From the NCBI RefSeq assembly GCF_030272615.1, contig NC_081405.1, forward strand, positions 652,200,920-652,264,919: DNA of 64,000 nt, given 5' to 3'. Shown here one piece after another: positions 32,734 through 45,853 of the stretch. The position numbers and the translations under genes were made by a program. This DNA comes from Cryptomeria japonica (Eukaryota > Streptophyta > Pinopsida > Cupressales > Cupressaceae). Position 1 is the first letter of the stretch. Each line of letters starts with the position of its first letter. Below the pieces are notes generated by a model. The model saw only the letters and a program-made list of their open reading frames with translations. It made no database searches and had not been told where the DNA came from.

Positions 32734-35244
32734 GTTAGACACAATGCACCACTAAGAGGGGATGAATCAGTGGTTCTTATTCTTTTTCCCTTTAACTAAC
32801 TTATATGTGTATACTGGTTATGGGAACTAAAACAATGGAGACATACTAGTTAGTGAGGAGATCAACTCAAAACAATCACACACAAAAAGCCATTTCATAA
32901 CACTAGGATGTAGGAGGAAAACAAAAGATGGGAAAAACTCGGTGAGTAATGTTGTTGGAGTCTACTACTCCAATCCATCCTCACAATGAAAACATTGTTA
33001 CAAAGTTTAGGGCACCAACCCAAGGAGCACCAACCCCTGACTTTATGGGATACAACCCAAAGGAGCACCAATCCCTGACTTTAGGGCACCTACCCAAGGA
33101 GCAAAAACCCCTGCACTGAGCTACAACTCAGTGTTCATAATATAAACATCAAAATCAAAAGTAGTTATCTTGTTACAAGTGAATCTTGCAACCATTTCAT
33201 ATATTTGACTTTGCTGGTGAGATACCTTCTCTGCCACACCGACTTGCTCTTATGTTTCTCTCTTTTGATTCTTAACTACCAGTAAACTCTATTGATGCAC
33301 CTCTTCTCTTCTTCTTCTTTGTTGGATCTCCACATTACTCTCTACTCTTTACTGGTATAACACTTTGTTGGTTCTCTATCTGCTTTCTCTACAACCTCCT
33401 TCACTTTTGCTCTGCCAATATGAACACTACTGGTTCTTCTCTCCTACCGGTTGAATGCTACAACCAAGTTCTCCCACATTCTTACTCACTTTTTAGATAC
33501 TCATTGAGCACTTGGCTGATTTTCTCTCACATGTAGAATTAATCCACTTCACGATAGCACAAAATGTTTCTTCTATTCAACAACACATCGCAATCTCTTA
33601 GGCTTGCATATTTATCACCCAGACTTCCCGCAAAAAAACCAATTTTAAACCTGACGCCTTAGGACTTTCTTCACTCATCATGAGGGACATTGAATCCACT
33701 CAAATATAATTGTATTACAACACAAAGATGGCTCTCTGTACATATCCATCATTTTCGTGCCTTCCAGAACACACCTTCCTATTTTAGCAACTTGCAATCA
33801 ATCTGTGAGAACACTTCTTGGTCAATCGCCATTAATGGCATGATGGATAGCTTCAAATACTTCAAACTGCTTGATTAGTCTATCCTTGATCCTCTCTTGT
33901 CTATTTAATCTTAAGCAGTGCACTTTTGCAACTTCACCGCGAGCTTTGTAGTCATTAATAATGTTGGACCAATCACAACTACCCCACAAACCTCACTTCA
34001 TCGACCCGTGCATGTTTCATCTGCCACTTCATGCAAGTTTGCCACTTTATCTTCACATGGCATCATAGTTGGTATCCACCTCATCACATTATTCTGCTGG
34101 TTCATCCCTAGTCACTGAACACATAGATAACCAGTTTCATCTACTGGTAAACAAACACTACCGACACATAATGCCTTGTCGGTAAACCTTCATGCCTACA
34201 CCATTTTAATCTTGTTTGTGTATTACATCAACCAGGAAATGACCATACCAGTCCACAACAACTATCAGGAGTAACACATCATGTGTAACTCCATCAAATG
34301 AAGTTTTTCCACTATTTCACATTCTTCTCACTCAGTTGCACTCCTCTTTATCAGGTGATAACCCTATCTTCCTTGTTTCTTCTGTGTTGATTCATCAGTT
34401 GTCATAACATGTCAACTAACACCCATGCAGAATTAGGTAGATGTATTTTTTGGTGGACAACATACTTTCCTTCTTGCCGGTGAGACAAATTGATGTCACC
34501 AAGTCATCACGCTCCAACTACTCTGCATCAACCTTCTGTCAGCATCCTGGTATCCCATGTATATTCCTGCAGACATACAATCATTCTTCTCCATCAACTA
34601 GTTCTCCTTTCATCTAGTTTGTCAAGATGACAAGCACACCATCTCAACTCCTCATTCTTCCTTCACTATCCTAGTAGCCCACCTTTCTTATCTGGTGTGT
34701 ATTTCTGATCTCATATCTTGGAAGGTTCCTCATCTTTCATTTGTACAATTGATCTCTTCATTCAATCACCTTCCTATCTTAGGGAATCATTCTATTGGTA
34801 TAAGTGTGACTTTTTTGAGTGGAGGATACATCATTCACATGACATATGCCATCTTGCACATAGAGGGAACATACTTTGTCAAACTATCACCAAGCTTGTG
34901 ATAGCTTCTTCATCCAGTGGGAGTCTTGCTAGTTACTCTTACACTAGCAATTGGGTGGCCTGCTCATACTTCTACTTCTCCTACATTATTCTACCACTTC
35001 AACATGACCAATGCTCATCGTGTATTCTCTTCATCCTAGTTGTATGCAACACTATATCAACAACCCTTGTCCAGAGTGATCACATTATTGCACATCAATC
35101 ATACCAATACATGTCAATCACCTGGTTGTCACTAATGACAACACATCATCTCTTCTCTCTTACCAGCTCATCTTCTATTCTGGTAACATCTTATACCGAT
35201 AACATCTTATACCAGTTGACATCAATGACAACATAATGCCAACA
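32734..35244 (-). mobile_element. copia-2 5' LTR (about 2.5 kb)
   Basis: Plus-strand TGTTAGACACAATG beside the PBS to ATGCCAACA. It has the G-run motif in weak form (32752-32770) and a three-unit tandem repeat at 33009-33116. It is long for copia, and no partner is present to confirm the outer end. Short frames inside (for example 34718-35236) lack domains. Confidence 0.7.
33009..33116. repeat. Three-unit tandem repeat, 34-38 bp
   Basis: Units 33009-33044, 33045-33082 and 33083-33116 share AACCCAAGGAGCACCAACCC. Confidence 0.85.
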
Positions 35245-35414
35245 TGATCAGATACCAAGTGGCTCTTTTATTTGGAATAGTGTTATCCAGACTAAAGGTA
35301 TTTTTAGTTTAGACAATATCTGGACCATAGGTAATGGTAGGAAGGTGGATTTTTGGGATGATGCTTGGATTGAAGGAGCCCCTCTTAATAAGTGTGTCTC
35401 TCATATGCTCATCC
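35245..35414 (+). pseudogene. LINE (non-LTR) RT fragment, zinc-binding RT tail
   Basis: From 35258 the plus strand reads SGSFIWNSVIQTKG, then IWTIGNGRKVDFWDDAWIEG. The W-IGNG--V-FW-D-W signature is that of the region after the RT in plant L1-type LINE ORF2 proteins. It is cut on the left by the copia-2 LTR and on the right by the LTR at 35415. The remainder was not found. Confidence 0.8.
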
Positions 35415-36553
35415 TGTGTGTGAGTGAAAAGTGGACCTGTATCTGTATCTAGAATACACAACACTTCAATTAAGTCGTTAGATGCATGGTTACTAAATCA
35501 ATAATCAATGAATAATAAACCATTAAAAGTAACCCATTTCCTTCTAGTAGACGTGAGTTTAGATTTCTCTCATATTTCTAAGCTATCCAATGACTAGACA
35601 ACACCTAAACGAAGGATTTTTAATCTATATGAGCATGAATATGAGCTAAATGGATGCAAGATTTAAGCTAGATATGCAAGGTTAATCTAAGATGATTGAA
35701 GCCATATATGAATATTTAAGCAAAATGATTTAAGCAATATGAAATAACTAATATGCAATATCTCAATGAACCTAGAGCAAAAACAACATAATAAAAATAT
35801 ATTCTCTAGGATTTTTGAATGAGAGATGAGAGCCTGAATTTATAGAAAATTCAAAAAGAAACCAATGGTTGAGATCAAATGATGATGAGCGGTCAATATT
35901 TTCCAAGAGGAAGCACAATCTGGGTGAATTGATGTGATTGGATGCTTTTTTCAGTTTTAAAGGAAATTGAATTAAAATTAAGATAAAATCAGGAAAAACT
36001 GATTTATTCTCTATTTCATTCAATTTTAATATTTAATTGTTTTAATTGCTTTCTTTGAGATTATTTATCAATTTTTAATTTGTTTTCAAGATTATCTCCA
36101 ATTGATTTCTTTTCTCAAATTTTTAATTCTTTTTTGGTCAGTTAATTCCTTTTTTGATTTATTTCCTTTTTTGAAGATTTGTGCTCATAATTTCCAATTC
36201 CTCTTTCTTAATTTGTTTCCTTTTTTGAAGATTTATGACAATTTTTATTTATTTTTCAAATTAATTCCTCTTTTTTGATGATTTAATGGCAAATTGATTT
36301 ATTTAATTAAATATGCAAAAGATATTTAATTAAAATAAATAAGATAATTATTTAAAATGATTTACTTGGAATGATTTAATTAATTAAATAAATATTTAAT
36401 TAATATTGAGTGATTAATTTTGCCATGTGACATTGATGATTTTAGAAATTAATTGTGTGCTCAAGATTTATTTAATTACCTTTGGTTAGGACCTTGGTGA
36501 CATTATCGAGATTAGGGGCCCATGGTTTAGATGACCATTTATAGGGTATTACA
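35415..36553 (-). mobile_element. 3' LTR, TGTAATACCC family (minus copy)
   Basis: Its sense strand starts TGTAATACCC at 36553 after a polypurine tract and ends CACACACA at 35415. It is the inverted relative of 7177-8342. It belongs to the gag-only element whose internal part continues to the right. TATA at 35838-35844. Confidence 0.78.
35838..35844 (-). promoter_or_regulatory. LTR TATA box
   Basis: TATAAAT on the minus strand in the same context as 7919-7925. Confidence 0.5.
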
Positions 36554-36568
36554 TTTTTCCCCTCTTTG
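36554..36568 (-). other. Polypurine tract
   Basis: CAAAGAGGGGAAAAA on the minus strand directly before TGTAATACCC. Confidence 0.78.
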
Positions 36569-38995
36569 AATTAATGTGCGAGCAGTGCGTTGGTTCAAAG
36601 AATAGTTGATGTCTACGAGATACCAGTTTTGAACTTGATTGATCACAAACCAGATGAAGAGTGAGGTGTTTAGCTTTCTTTGAAGTGATGAAGCTAAACA
36701 AAGTTGATTAAAGCAATACCGATCCCGAACTTGATTGAACTAGGAATGATAGAGAGCAAAGATATTGAACTTGAACTTGATTGATTAAGAAGCAGATCTT
36801 ACTGATCTAGAACTTGATTGAACTAGACACAGTGAGTGAAGATAAAATTGATCTTGAACTTGATTGATCAAGACATGATGAGTGAAGATAAACTGTCCAT
36901 CTTGATTCAATGTGATGAAACTGAACACCTGCTTAGATTGAGTGTGATCGAAGATACTATTTAAACCATTGATTGAGTTTAAATGAATAATCATCTTGAT
37001 GAAAAGCGATGAAATTGATTAACGTTAAGAGACTGATTCAGACAAAGACAATATCAGCTTGATATGAAGCGATAAAACTGATATGCCCCTAGAGATTAAT
37101 TTGATGAAGCTTAGCTACTTGAAGATTTGAAAATTTTCTCGACATTTGAAGATGTGAAGTCATAAGGTCATGAGTATGACCCCTCAGGAGTGAAATCGAA
37201 AGATGGTGAGGGTTGTGCAGTGATTTTAAGCAATTTTTTTGAGCAATTATAAGTTATTTGAGCACAAAGATTAATGTTGAAGATTAAAACCAGAGTTAGT
37301 GTGAGAATTAAATTGAGATTTAACGTTGATTAACGAGAAATTGAGCTTAAATTGAAGAAGAGAATGAGTAGTTGATGAAAGCGCTAAGTGGTCAACTTCA
37401 TGAAATTTTGATGAGAGAATTTACGTCAGATTTCGATTTCGATCCCGAAAATGGACTTAGGACAACTGATTTACGAGTTCTTGATTTGATTTCATCGTAC
37501 TTGTGTTGATTTATTATGAGATGTTGTTCTATATGATTTATTCTATATGCATGCATATATTTTCAGTATAGATGAATGAATGCACATGAAATATGGATGT
37601 TTAATTTTGTTTCTTTTTATGCAAATAAATGAGGAGAATGAGTAACTAGTAATGCAAATGTTTATTTTTGTTCATGCAATAATATGAATGCAAATAAGTA
37701 TAAAATGAAATTTATGGATCTATATAAGATGCTCATGTATGCAGCTAACATCTCAATACACAAGTACTCAATTAGACAAACGATGATGAAAAAGAGACCA
37801 CTTAGCTGAGAAATGATGATGCTTCCAACTTCTCATTTAGAATATAAAGAAATCAGTGTTACCATACCAAAATCACTCTAAATTCACAAGATGCAAAATG
37901 AAATGCAAGATGAGATACAAAATGAGATGCAATCGAAACCTAGTCACTAGATTTGAAAAGCTTAATTTTCATCATTGAGCATTTTACAAACATAGCGGGC
38001 AGTTTAGAATTCCTTTCTTTTCATGTGCAATATTAATTATCTTGTCCGTAATGACCCTTTTTTCGTTCATATCTTTGGATAGATTTCCTAGGGACCTGGA
38101 TTGCATGATAAAGAAATTCCCTCAAAACAGACAAAGAAATGATGGGAACCTCCCTGTAGCATACAAATAAGAAGAGTCAAGGTATGTGTGGTGATTTCAC
38201 CTTGATGTGAAGGCACTTATCATAGACACCCAACTAATTAGATGTTTCTAGATCATCAGATTCATTCCTACAAGCATAAAACAAAGAAAAGTATTATGCC
38301 CCCAATCCTTGCTCCTCTTAGTCAAGATAGACTTCCTCAAGTTACTCAGAGGGAATAATAAGTGAAAGCCAATGTAAAAGACAACACACAAAGAAAATTT
38401 CATGCATATATCAAACAATTTAGTGATTGTTTTCAGTAGTCTTGTTTTGCTTGTGTACTCAGTGATAAAAATCTATAGTAGTTAGGAGATAGGTGATTGA
38501 CTCAGAGTGGATGACTGAGTACCACTGACTGAAAGATGACTTGGGTTATACTGCTTAGGATATGTAAATTTATTAGCTGATTACCCTAAGACTAGGACAG
38601 TGATTGGTTTCAAGCCATGAGGGTTCTAAAAGAACTAGGATGTCACAAAAGTGACTACAAGATATGTACAAGAGAAAGAAAAGATGCAACACTTCAGTAC
38701 AGGAGATAAGAATAACTTGGACGAAATCCAACAACCATATTGATATATGTCATTGTTTTGATTTGTGTGATCATTGATAGAAATGTTTGGTTTCAAAGAG
38801 TAAGTACCCTATATAAGACCGATCTGTCTGGTTTCAAGTGTACCCTTCCTTGTATAAGACATGTTAATGTTTGATAGAGTTTGATAGGTTGATTGACAAG
38901 ACATGAGATAATTTTGATTGCAGACTCTAAGAGTTTATCTATTGTTGTTTTTACTTGGATAGTCTATGCTTTCTTGCTTCAATTTTTCAGTTTTA

Positions 38996-39150
38996 TTTTT
39001 AGGATTTTGTTCAGGACATTTTATGATTTTTAGGAGTTTGTTCAGAACATTTTATGATTTTTAGGAGTTTGTTTAGGACTTTTTATGATTTTTAGGCATT
39101 TGTTCAGGACTTTTTATGATTTTTAGGAGTTTATTCAAGACATTTTATGA
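38996..39150. repeat. Five tandem 31-bp units
   Basis: 38996, 39027, 39058, 39089 and 39120 each start TTTTTAGG and end TTTATGA, with 1-4 differences, plus a partial sixth. Confidence 0.93.
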
Positions 39151-39280
39151 TTTTTTTAGGATTTTGATGTTTGCTCCTAGTATCTAGCAAGGCAAAAAGG
39201 ATTTTGAGTATATGAATGGATAAGTGAATGATGGTGGACACTTTCAAGGACTATCTCACAATGTTAGTCCAAGCATAGGG

Positions 39281-39430
39281 TCCAGATATAGCAATGTAAA
39301 CCAAGGATTTTAGCGATGTAAAGCAAGGATTTTAGCGATGTAAAGAAAGGATTTCAGCGATGTAAAGCAAGGATTTTAGTGATGTAAAGAAAGGATATAG
39401 TGTAGTGAAGCAAGGATATAGCATAACAAA
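39281..39430. repeat. About seven tandem 20-22-bp units
   Basis: GCAAGGATTTTAGCGATGTA-type units at 39301, 39323, 39345 and 39367 are close to identical; flanking units at 39281, 39389 and 39410 are degenerate. Confidence 0.92.
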
Positions 39431-40394
39431 GCTATAGGGTCCAAAGAAGTGGCCATGTCAAGAGGTTTGTGGAAAGCATGTTTTTGCATTTTGTCCATAT
39501 CTGTTGATGAAGATCAAGGAATAGATTTGGATAGGAGGTAGATATGATAAGCAAGATCAAAAGGGGGTAATGAAGGATACAAGTAGGAAATGGATAAAAT
39601 AATGGATAGGAGTGGAAGGGTGTGGATCAAGTGTAATATATAGGACACATGCAAAACTTGTAAAGATCCTTAACCTTGTCAAGATCAAAGGTGGAAAAGG
39701 GATATGAATGTAGATAGAGCGAATGAGGTATAATGGAGGATGAAGGATAATAGATGGATGTACATGGATGGAACTTTCCCCCAGGGTAAAGTGCAAAAGG
39801 ATAATGGATTATGCATGACACTCATTTTCTAGGTTTTCATCATTGTACTTGCCCAAGGCGCCACAAGAAGTGGTTTTCACTTGTGGACGAAATTATTTCT
39901 CTTTACTTTTTTTCTGATTTTTTGGGGAGATAATGGAGGCATGATAGGGGATGGAAGAAGGACCCCATCATCTCACTTCTTTGGATGGTACCCTTGGAAT
40001 ATGAGTTGCAATAGACCATGGCTATGAAAGTATGCTCAAAGATGTTGGCAGGATAATGAAATGAAACTAGGGCAAGGATTTATGCAAAGGATTGGATAAG
40101 AGGGATGGAAGGGTGAAAAAGAGGTGTTGTATAATGGATGGGATGTTGGAAGAATTGTGTATGGTTAGATGGAAATGTTGGAAAGATCAACATTGGCACA
40201 CACCTTGAGGGATGGTGGACATATTGAAGAGAAGTGAATCTCAAATTTTGAGATTTGGATGGAGGAAAGGTTATAGATTCTGGGGCATAAGAACCCAAAA
40301 TGGATAAAGGAGGTGATGAAGGAATAGACTCAGAAGGTTTGGATGGAGGAACAAAAATTTTGGATGCAAATTTTGATTTTTCTTTAGACTTTTG

Positions 40395-41838
40395 TGATGA
40401 ATAATGATGAATAACAAATACCCTTATTGGTACTTAGAGGGGGGGGTGAATCAGTACAGACAAAAACTTTCTCAACAACTTATCAAGTTAAAGCAATATC
40501 AACCAGTTGTCTTCATTACTGAACTTAACCATGGCAATAGCGGTTAAACATAATAAGACTTCAGACAACATAAACTGATAAGTCTAAACACTTCAAATAC
40601 ATTCAATACATGATAACAACTTCACCCATAAACATATGCATGTGGTATACCAGTAATACCATAACCTAATAGCTCTGCATGTATATTACTAAAACACAAA
40701 ATACTTAATCATCACATGAAAAATGCACAACTCATGACACACAGATTTTTCATGTGGAAACCCAAATGGGAAAAACCATTGTGGGGATGAATACCCACAA
40801 GATTGTTTTTGAACTCTTTTGAAGCTTGCTTTGTTAGGAGCCTAGTCTAGTTAAAGACTTTTACAATAAGGTTCTGCTAGGAACCGATCCTGTTAAACAT
40901 CACCCAGTTAAGGGATGGATATATACCCTATTAAAGGTTGAAACCCTATTAGAGGTTACCTCACTAGAGGATTCGAAGAACTCAATGATCTTGAGTCACC
41001 CGGTTAAAGGATTTACAATAATCCTGTTAAAGCTACCTAGTAAAGAGATTTTCCAACTGTTGAAATGGTTAGAAGACAACAGGTAAAACTCTAATATGAT
41101 AACAATACTACATGCCAAGGTAGATCCTTTTCATTTCCTCTACTCTAGAATCACACTCTACAGGTTTCCTCTTACTGGTTTGGCAAGTATCTCATCACTC
41201 GGATACACACACAAAATTTGCCAAAAACAAACAATAACAAACATCATCAACCTTATAGACAACACTTAGGTCGGTAACATAAACCCTAAACCCTAAGCAT
41301 TTAGGTTTACAATACAAGTGGTCCAATCCTGACCATGCAAACACTTTGCATAGAGGAATACAATCATAAATAGATCACAAGACAATCTACATCATTCATT
41401 ATTCATTGCATATGGGAATCAGTAACCCATCATGTTTTCTTCTCATACTGCTAAGAAGAATGTTCATTCCTAAGGTAGACATTTAATGCAATCGATCTCC
41501 GCATGCAAGATCCTCAAGGAAATCCTTCACATCCACAAACTAACATGGCACCTTGATCTCATTCTCATCTCTTAGCTAACTCACCATAGAGTATCATCGG
41601 GTGCATCACACAAGCTGGATTGCCAAACCGGAAACCCTAGAGCTGAGACTACCAACTAGTAGTCACACTTAGTGAAACCCCAACATAGGTTCACAACATC
41701 TCTTCATACCTCTTCATATTGGTTTAGCAACTTGTTTTAATCTACATACCGATTTACTTGTACTTATTGACATCAATGATGACATACATTATCATCATAT
41801 CAACATGTTAGTTCATCATATGCCAACAATATCCAACA
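40395..41838 (-). mobile_element. copia-3 3' LTR (1444 bp)
   Basis: Closely matches 51887-53284. It contains the G-run motif (40433-40454), the hairpin at 40754-40777 and leader modules ACCC-GTTAA-GGATTT at about 40900-41060. Telomere-like AAACCCTAAACCCTAA near 41282 is internal. Confidence 0.9.
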
Positions 41839-41850
41839 ATCTCCCCCTTT
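41839..41850 (-). other. copia-3 polypurine tract
   Basis: AAAGGGGGAGAT on the minus strand immediately before the 3' LTR; canonical. Confidence 0.88.
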
Positions 41851-42095
41851 GGCATTAATGGCAATACTCAGTATAGCATTGCAACTATAAACATCATAGA
41901 CCAGTGTATCTGCATTATTAGATACCTTCTCCCCATTCATCAGATATCTTCTCCCCCTTTGACAACAATGCCAAATTGGAGGGACAAGCTTCCATTCTCT
42001 ATTATGTTGATACCCCTATGGAGTGACATCCTTTAACACATCAATCCTGAAAGATTTGTCACTATAGTACTTGACTGATGTGGAGCACACAAATT

Positions 42096-43740
42096 TTAGT
42101 TGACTTCATGAAGGAGAAGAACCCCTAATTCACCTCTCAAATAGGTAAATGTAGTCTTTGGTAAGGGCTTAGTGAATATATCTGCTAGCTGCTCCTTACT
42201 GGAAACATGTTGAAGTACAACTTCCTTATTTTGAACTTTTTCTCTCAAGAAATGATATTTAATCTCAATGTGCTTAGTTCTAGCATGCAATACTAGATTC
42301 TTGGAAATATTTATTGCACTTGTGTTGTCATAAAATATATTCACCCATTCAGATATAGGTAATTTGAAACCTTCCAATATATGTTTCATCCAGATTGTTT
42401 GAGTGCAGTTCATAAATGCTGCTACATATTCTACTTCAGCTGTAGGCTAGGAAGTACAACTCTGCTTCTTACTCATCCATGATACTAATCTTCCACCAAG
42501 AAAGAACGCTCCACCAGTTGTTCTCTTCCAATCATCCACATTACCTGCCCAATTGGCATCGGTATATACTTTGAGATTGAAGTCACCATTATATGGATAC
42601 CACAATACATAGTCAATCATTCCTTTCAGATATCTAAGAATCCTCTTGACTGCTACCAAGTGGGATTCTCTTGGACATTTTTGAAAATGATCTACTATGC
42701 CCACTACATGAGCAATATCTGGTTTGTTGTGCACCACATAGTGAATCTTACCAATCATTGACCGATACTCCTTTTCATTTACCAATGTTGAATCATCTTC
42801 CTTAGTCAGTTTACAATTGGTCACTATCGGTGTACCAACTGGTTTTCTCTCCTCTATGCCAAAGGTCTTCAATACCTCTTTGACATACTTGGACTGGGTA
42901 ATAAAAATACCCTCTTTAATTGTTGAATCTATAACCAATGAATAACTTTATCTCTCTAATTAGAGACATCTCAAACTCTTTCTTCATTATATCTGCAAAT
43001 GCATGGCTCATTTCATCATCTCCTCCAAAGATTATGTCATCTACAAATACTTCACAGATCAAAATCTGATCACCTTCTGATTTCAAGTAGATGTTGCTAT
43101 CTTCACCTGTTCTCTGAAATCCAATCTTCACAAGATGAGAATTTAACCTTTCATATCATGCCCTAGGTGCTTGTTTCAGTCCATATAGGGATTTGTATAA
43201 TCTACAGACCATGTTACTATCTTCTGATAGGGCAAAGCCTTCTAGTTGCTCTATATATACTTCCTCTTCAAGGATTCCATTCAAGAATGCAGACTTCACA
43301 TCCATCTAATATACCTTAAATCCCTTAAATTCTGTAAATGCAAGTAGCATTTGAACACCTTCTAGTCTAGCCATAGGAGAAAATGTTTCTCCATACTCTT
43401 CTCCCTCCTCTTAAGCATATCCCTTGCATACAATCCTAGCCTTGTTCCTTATAATTGTACCTTCTTCATTTAACTTATTCCTGAAGACCCATTTGGTACC
43501 TATGACATTTTTGTGTTCTGGTCTGGGTACCAAAGACCATGTTACATTCTTTTCTATTCGGCTTAGCTCCTCTTCCATTGCTTTAATCCAGTCTTCATTT
43601 GTAAGTGCTTCTCTGGAAATTTTGGGTTCTAATTCAGAAATCATGCAAGAGTTTTCTTTCACTTTTCTTCTTGTGAGCATCCCTACATCTTTATCTCCTA
43701 TGATCTGCTTCAGATCATGATGCAATTTCACATATCTATG
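42096..43740 (-). pseudogene. copia-3 reverse transcriptase and RNase H
   Basis: RT begins near 43740 ([30 protein letters not shown]). It passes stops in [21 protein letters not shown] and QAPRA-YERL, and keeps the catalytic VFVDDIIFGGDD. A shift near 42930 moves to the second frame, with ITQSKYVKEVL, TDANWAGNVDDWKRTTGGAF and the RNase H end IFTKPLPKTTFTYLRGELGV at about 42110. It resembles copia-1 at moderate identity. Non-functional. Confidence 0.9.
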
Positions 43741-44307
43741 AATGACTCTAGCTAGTTCTTCTTTCTTTTCCTCTTCTCCTTCTTCTCCATCTTCTTCTTC
43801 TCCTACCGTAGCTTCTACCGGTATAGGAACACTGAGATATTTTCTTATTTTTGTTGTAACTGGTTCCTAAAAAGATATTCTCGGCTCACCTTCCACTTGC
43901 TCATTGTTGGTCCCCTTAGATTTATTAGGAGATTCATCAACCTTGATAATGATGCTCTCAACAATCTTCTGAGTTCTGTTATTGTAGCACTTGAGGGCTT
44001 TACTCTTAATGGAATATCCTAGAAATATTCCTTCATCACTTTTAGCATCAAATTTGCTCAAATGCTCACCTCTCTTGATATAGCACTTACTCCCAAATAC
44101 TTTAAAGTAACTCATAGTGGGATTCTTCTCAGTACAATACTCATAAGGGGTTTTATCTTTGACTTACTTGATAAGTACTCGATTCATTGTATAGACTGCA
44201 GTGCTCACCGCTTCTCTCCAAAAATTGTGAGCAACCTTTCCTTGGTTCATCATTGTTCTCGCCACTTCAACTACAATCCTATTATTCCTTTCTGCTATGC
44301 CATTCTA
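43741..44307 (-). pseudogene. copia-3 integrase C-terminal region
   Basis: Contains SYFKVFGSKCYIKRGEHLSK and GIFLGYSIKSKALKCYNNRT (43867-44115), preceded in sense by the end of the core. It is broken at 44307 by the solo LTR and resumes at 45854. A Ser/Glu-rich linker leads to RT. Confidence 0.85.
44303..44307. repeat. Target-site duplication TTCTA (left)
   Basis: Exact partner at 45854-45858; defines the solo-LTR insertion. Confidence 0.93.
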
Positions 44308-45853
44308 TGTTAGTTGAATGAGAGGGGGGGTGAATCAGATAAACTCACAATTCAATATTCTAATCAGATTCAACCTTGGTAGAACTTACTTGATATGCAA
44401 CTATGACTATAAATCATTCAAACTCATAAACTAATAAACTTGAAACATCAAAACACATTTAACACCAGATTTAACGTGGAAACCCAAATAGGGAAAAACC
44501 ACTATGGGATTTCAGATCCACTAAGAAAATATACTCTTCTAGAGTATGCTCGGTTAAAAGCCAATCATGTTAAAGATTACATAAACACATTGCTAGATGT
44601 GACCCGGTCAAGGGATTTCCCTCAGATCTATCAGAATCTTGCACTTTGTTAGAAGTGACCTTGTCAAAGGATTTCAAACACTCAATTAGAATGTTACCTT
44701 GCTAGAGGATTTAAAAATAAGACTATTAGGTCCACTCGGTTAAGAGATTTCCTATCACTTACAAAAATAAATAACAGTAATAAAATATATCTACAACTTC
44801 ACATCTGAAATGTTATAGAAGATTCTATGTACTCAAAATAATCTTGTCATAAGACTTATCTTCTCCTTGTTGGGTTTCTCACTCTATTCTTCAATCAGAT
44901 CTTCAATCTTCTGTACTCGGTTATCACTTCAGTAGCATCATTGTTCTTCTATTTGCCCACATACTTTGTTCTTCAACTTTTCCTTATTTATAAGCAATTC
45001 CTGATTGCTTAATCTCCTTAATCACATTTCCCATGATTAATCTTAGCCATCAGATCTTCAAACTTGACAAGGTTCATTGAATCCTTCGAACTGAAAAACA
45101 TTATATCTTGCCTTGAAAATTGTATTACTTCCTTGGTACTTGTGCTCGGTTATGACCATTCAATCTGTGTTGTAGATCTAACTCTATGAATTTTCATTAC
45201 TGTTGATCCTTAACAAACTTCTTGCATGACATTCCAATCTTCTATAAATCTCCAGCTCATTGGCATCCTTCATTTAATAATGTATTTATCCATCCAATGC
45301 ATTTTGTTACTGCTCAGTTGATACTCGGTTAATTCTGAACTTTACTCGGTAAATATTTTCTATTCATCTTGGTAGCTTTGGTTTTTGATGACGCTCAATG
45401 ACTTCTTCCTTCTTTAACCACCATAGATAACCTTGGAGTTTACCAACTGGCTCCTTGCTCGGTAAATATAATAGTATAAAACCTTTACTCATTCTATTGC
45501 ATGAAATCTTTTCTCCTTCTTATTCAGCCTTGGAATACACATATATAGGATATCAAAACAATCAAAATATAATAGTCTCATCACTGTCTAACTCGGTAAT
45601 AGTTGCCCATTGAATAACTTATTACTCCCCTTCATTTTCACATTCATTCAGTGTCACTTATCGACATCTTTATACTCATCAACACATACTCTTTAAGATA
45701 TGGCAACATCATACTGAATCAGAAAATCAATTGCTTGACATCAATGAAAAAATAATATTATTAAGACAGTAATCATCCTTTATCAATTATATCATCAATC
45801 TCCAACAACCTTCTCAATATCCTCATACCAACAAACTTACTATAAAGCCAACA
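44308..45853 (-). mobile_element. Solo LTR (1546 bp) in copia-3 integrase
   Basis: TGTTAGTTGAATG to GCCAACA with a perfect TTCTA duplication and no PBS or internal DNA, so it is the product of LTR-LTR recombination. It includes the G-run (44319-44338), the hairpin at about 44476-44501, four 18-bp modules (44601, 44657, 44695, 44733) and TATAAATA (44985-44992). A related copy is at 62821-64000. Confidence 0.93.
44985..44992 (-). promoter_or_regulatory. Solo-LTR TATA box
   Basis: TATAAATA on the sense strand, also kept at 63496-63503 in the related LTR. Confidence 0.6.

Larger units (their letters stand above)
36569..40394 (-). mobile_element. Internal, largely non-coding 3' half of the gag-only element
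   Basis: About 3.8 kb without pol domains. The first kilobase matches 6161-7162 inverted. Tandem repeats lie at 38996-39150 and 39281-39430. The last several hundred bases (about 39800-40394) continue the proline-rich tail of the Gag-like frame found at 53285-55257 (PPSKSQNLRF-type peptides, with stops). It ends at copia-3, beside TTTTG. Confidence 0.6.

Noticed and set aside
34695-35236. 172-codon plus-strand ORF in the copia-2 LTR
   Set aside because: Ser/Ile/His-rich, low complexity, no domain and antisense to the LTR; probably chance.
38996-39150. CRISPR-like array
   Set aside because: The 31-bp units are directly adjacent with no spacers; a plain tandem repeat in plant DNA.
39557-40298. 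Minus-strand ORFs rich in His, Pro and Ser
   Set aside because: Partly the low-complexity tail of the Gag-like frame with stops, partly chance; not independent genes.
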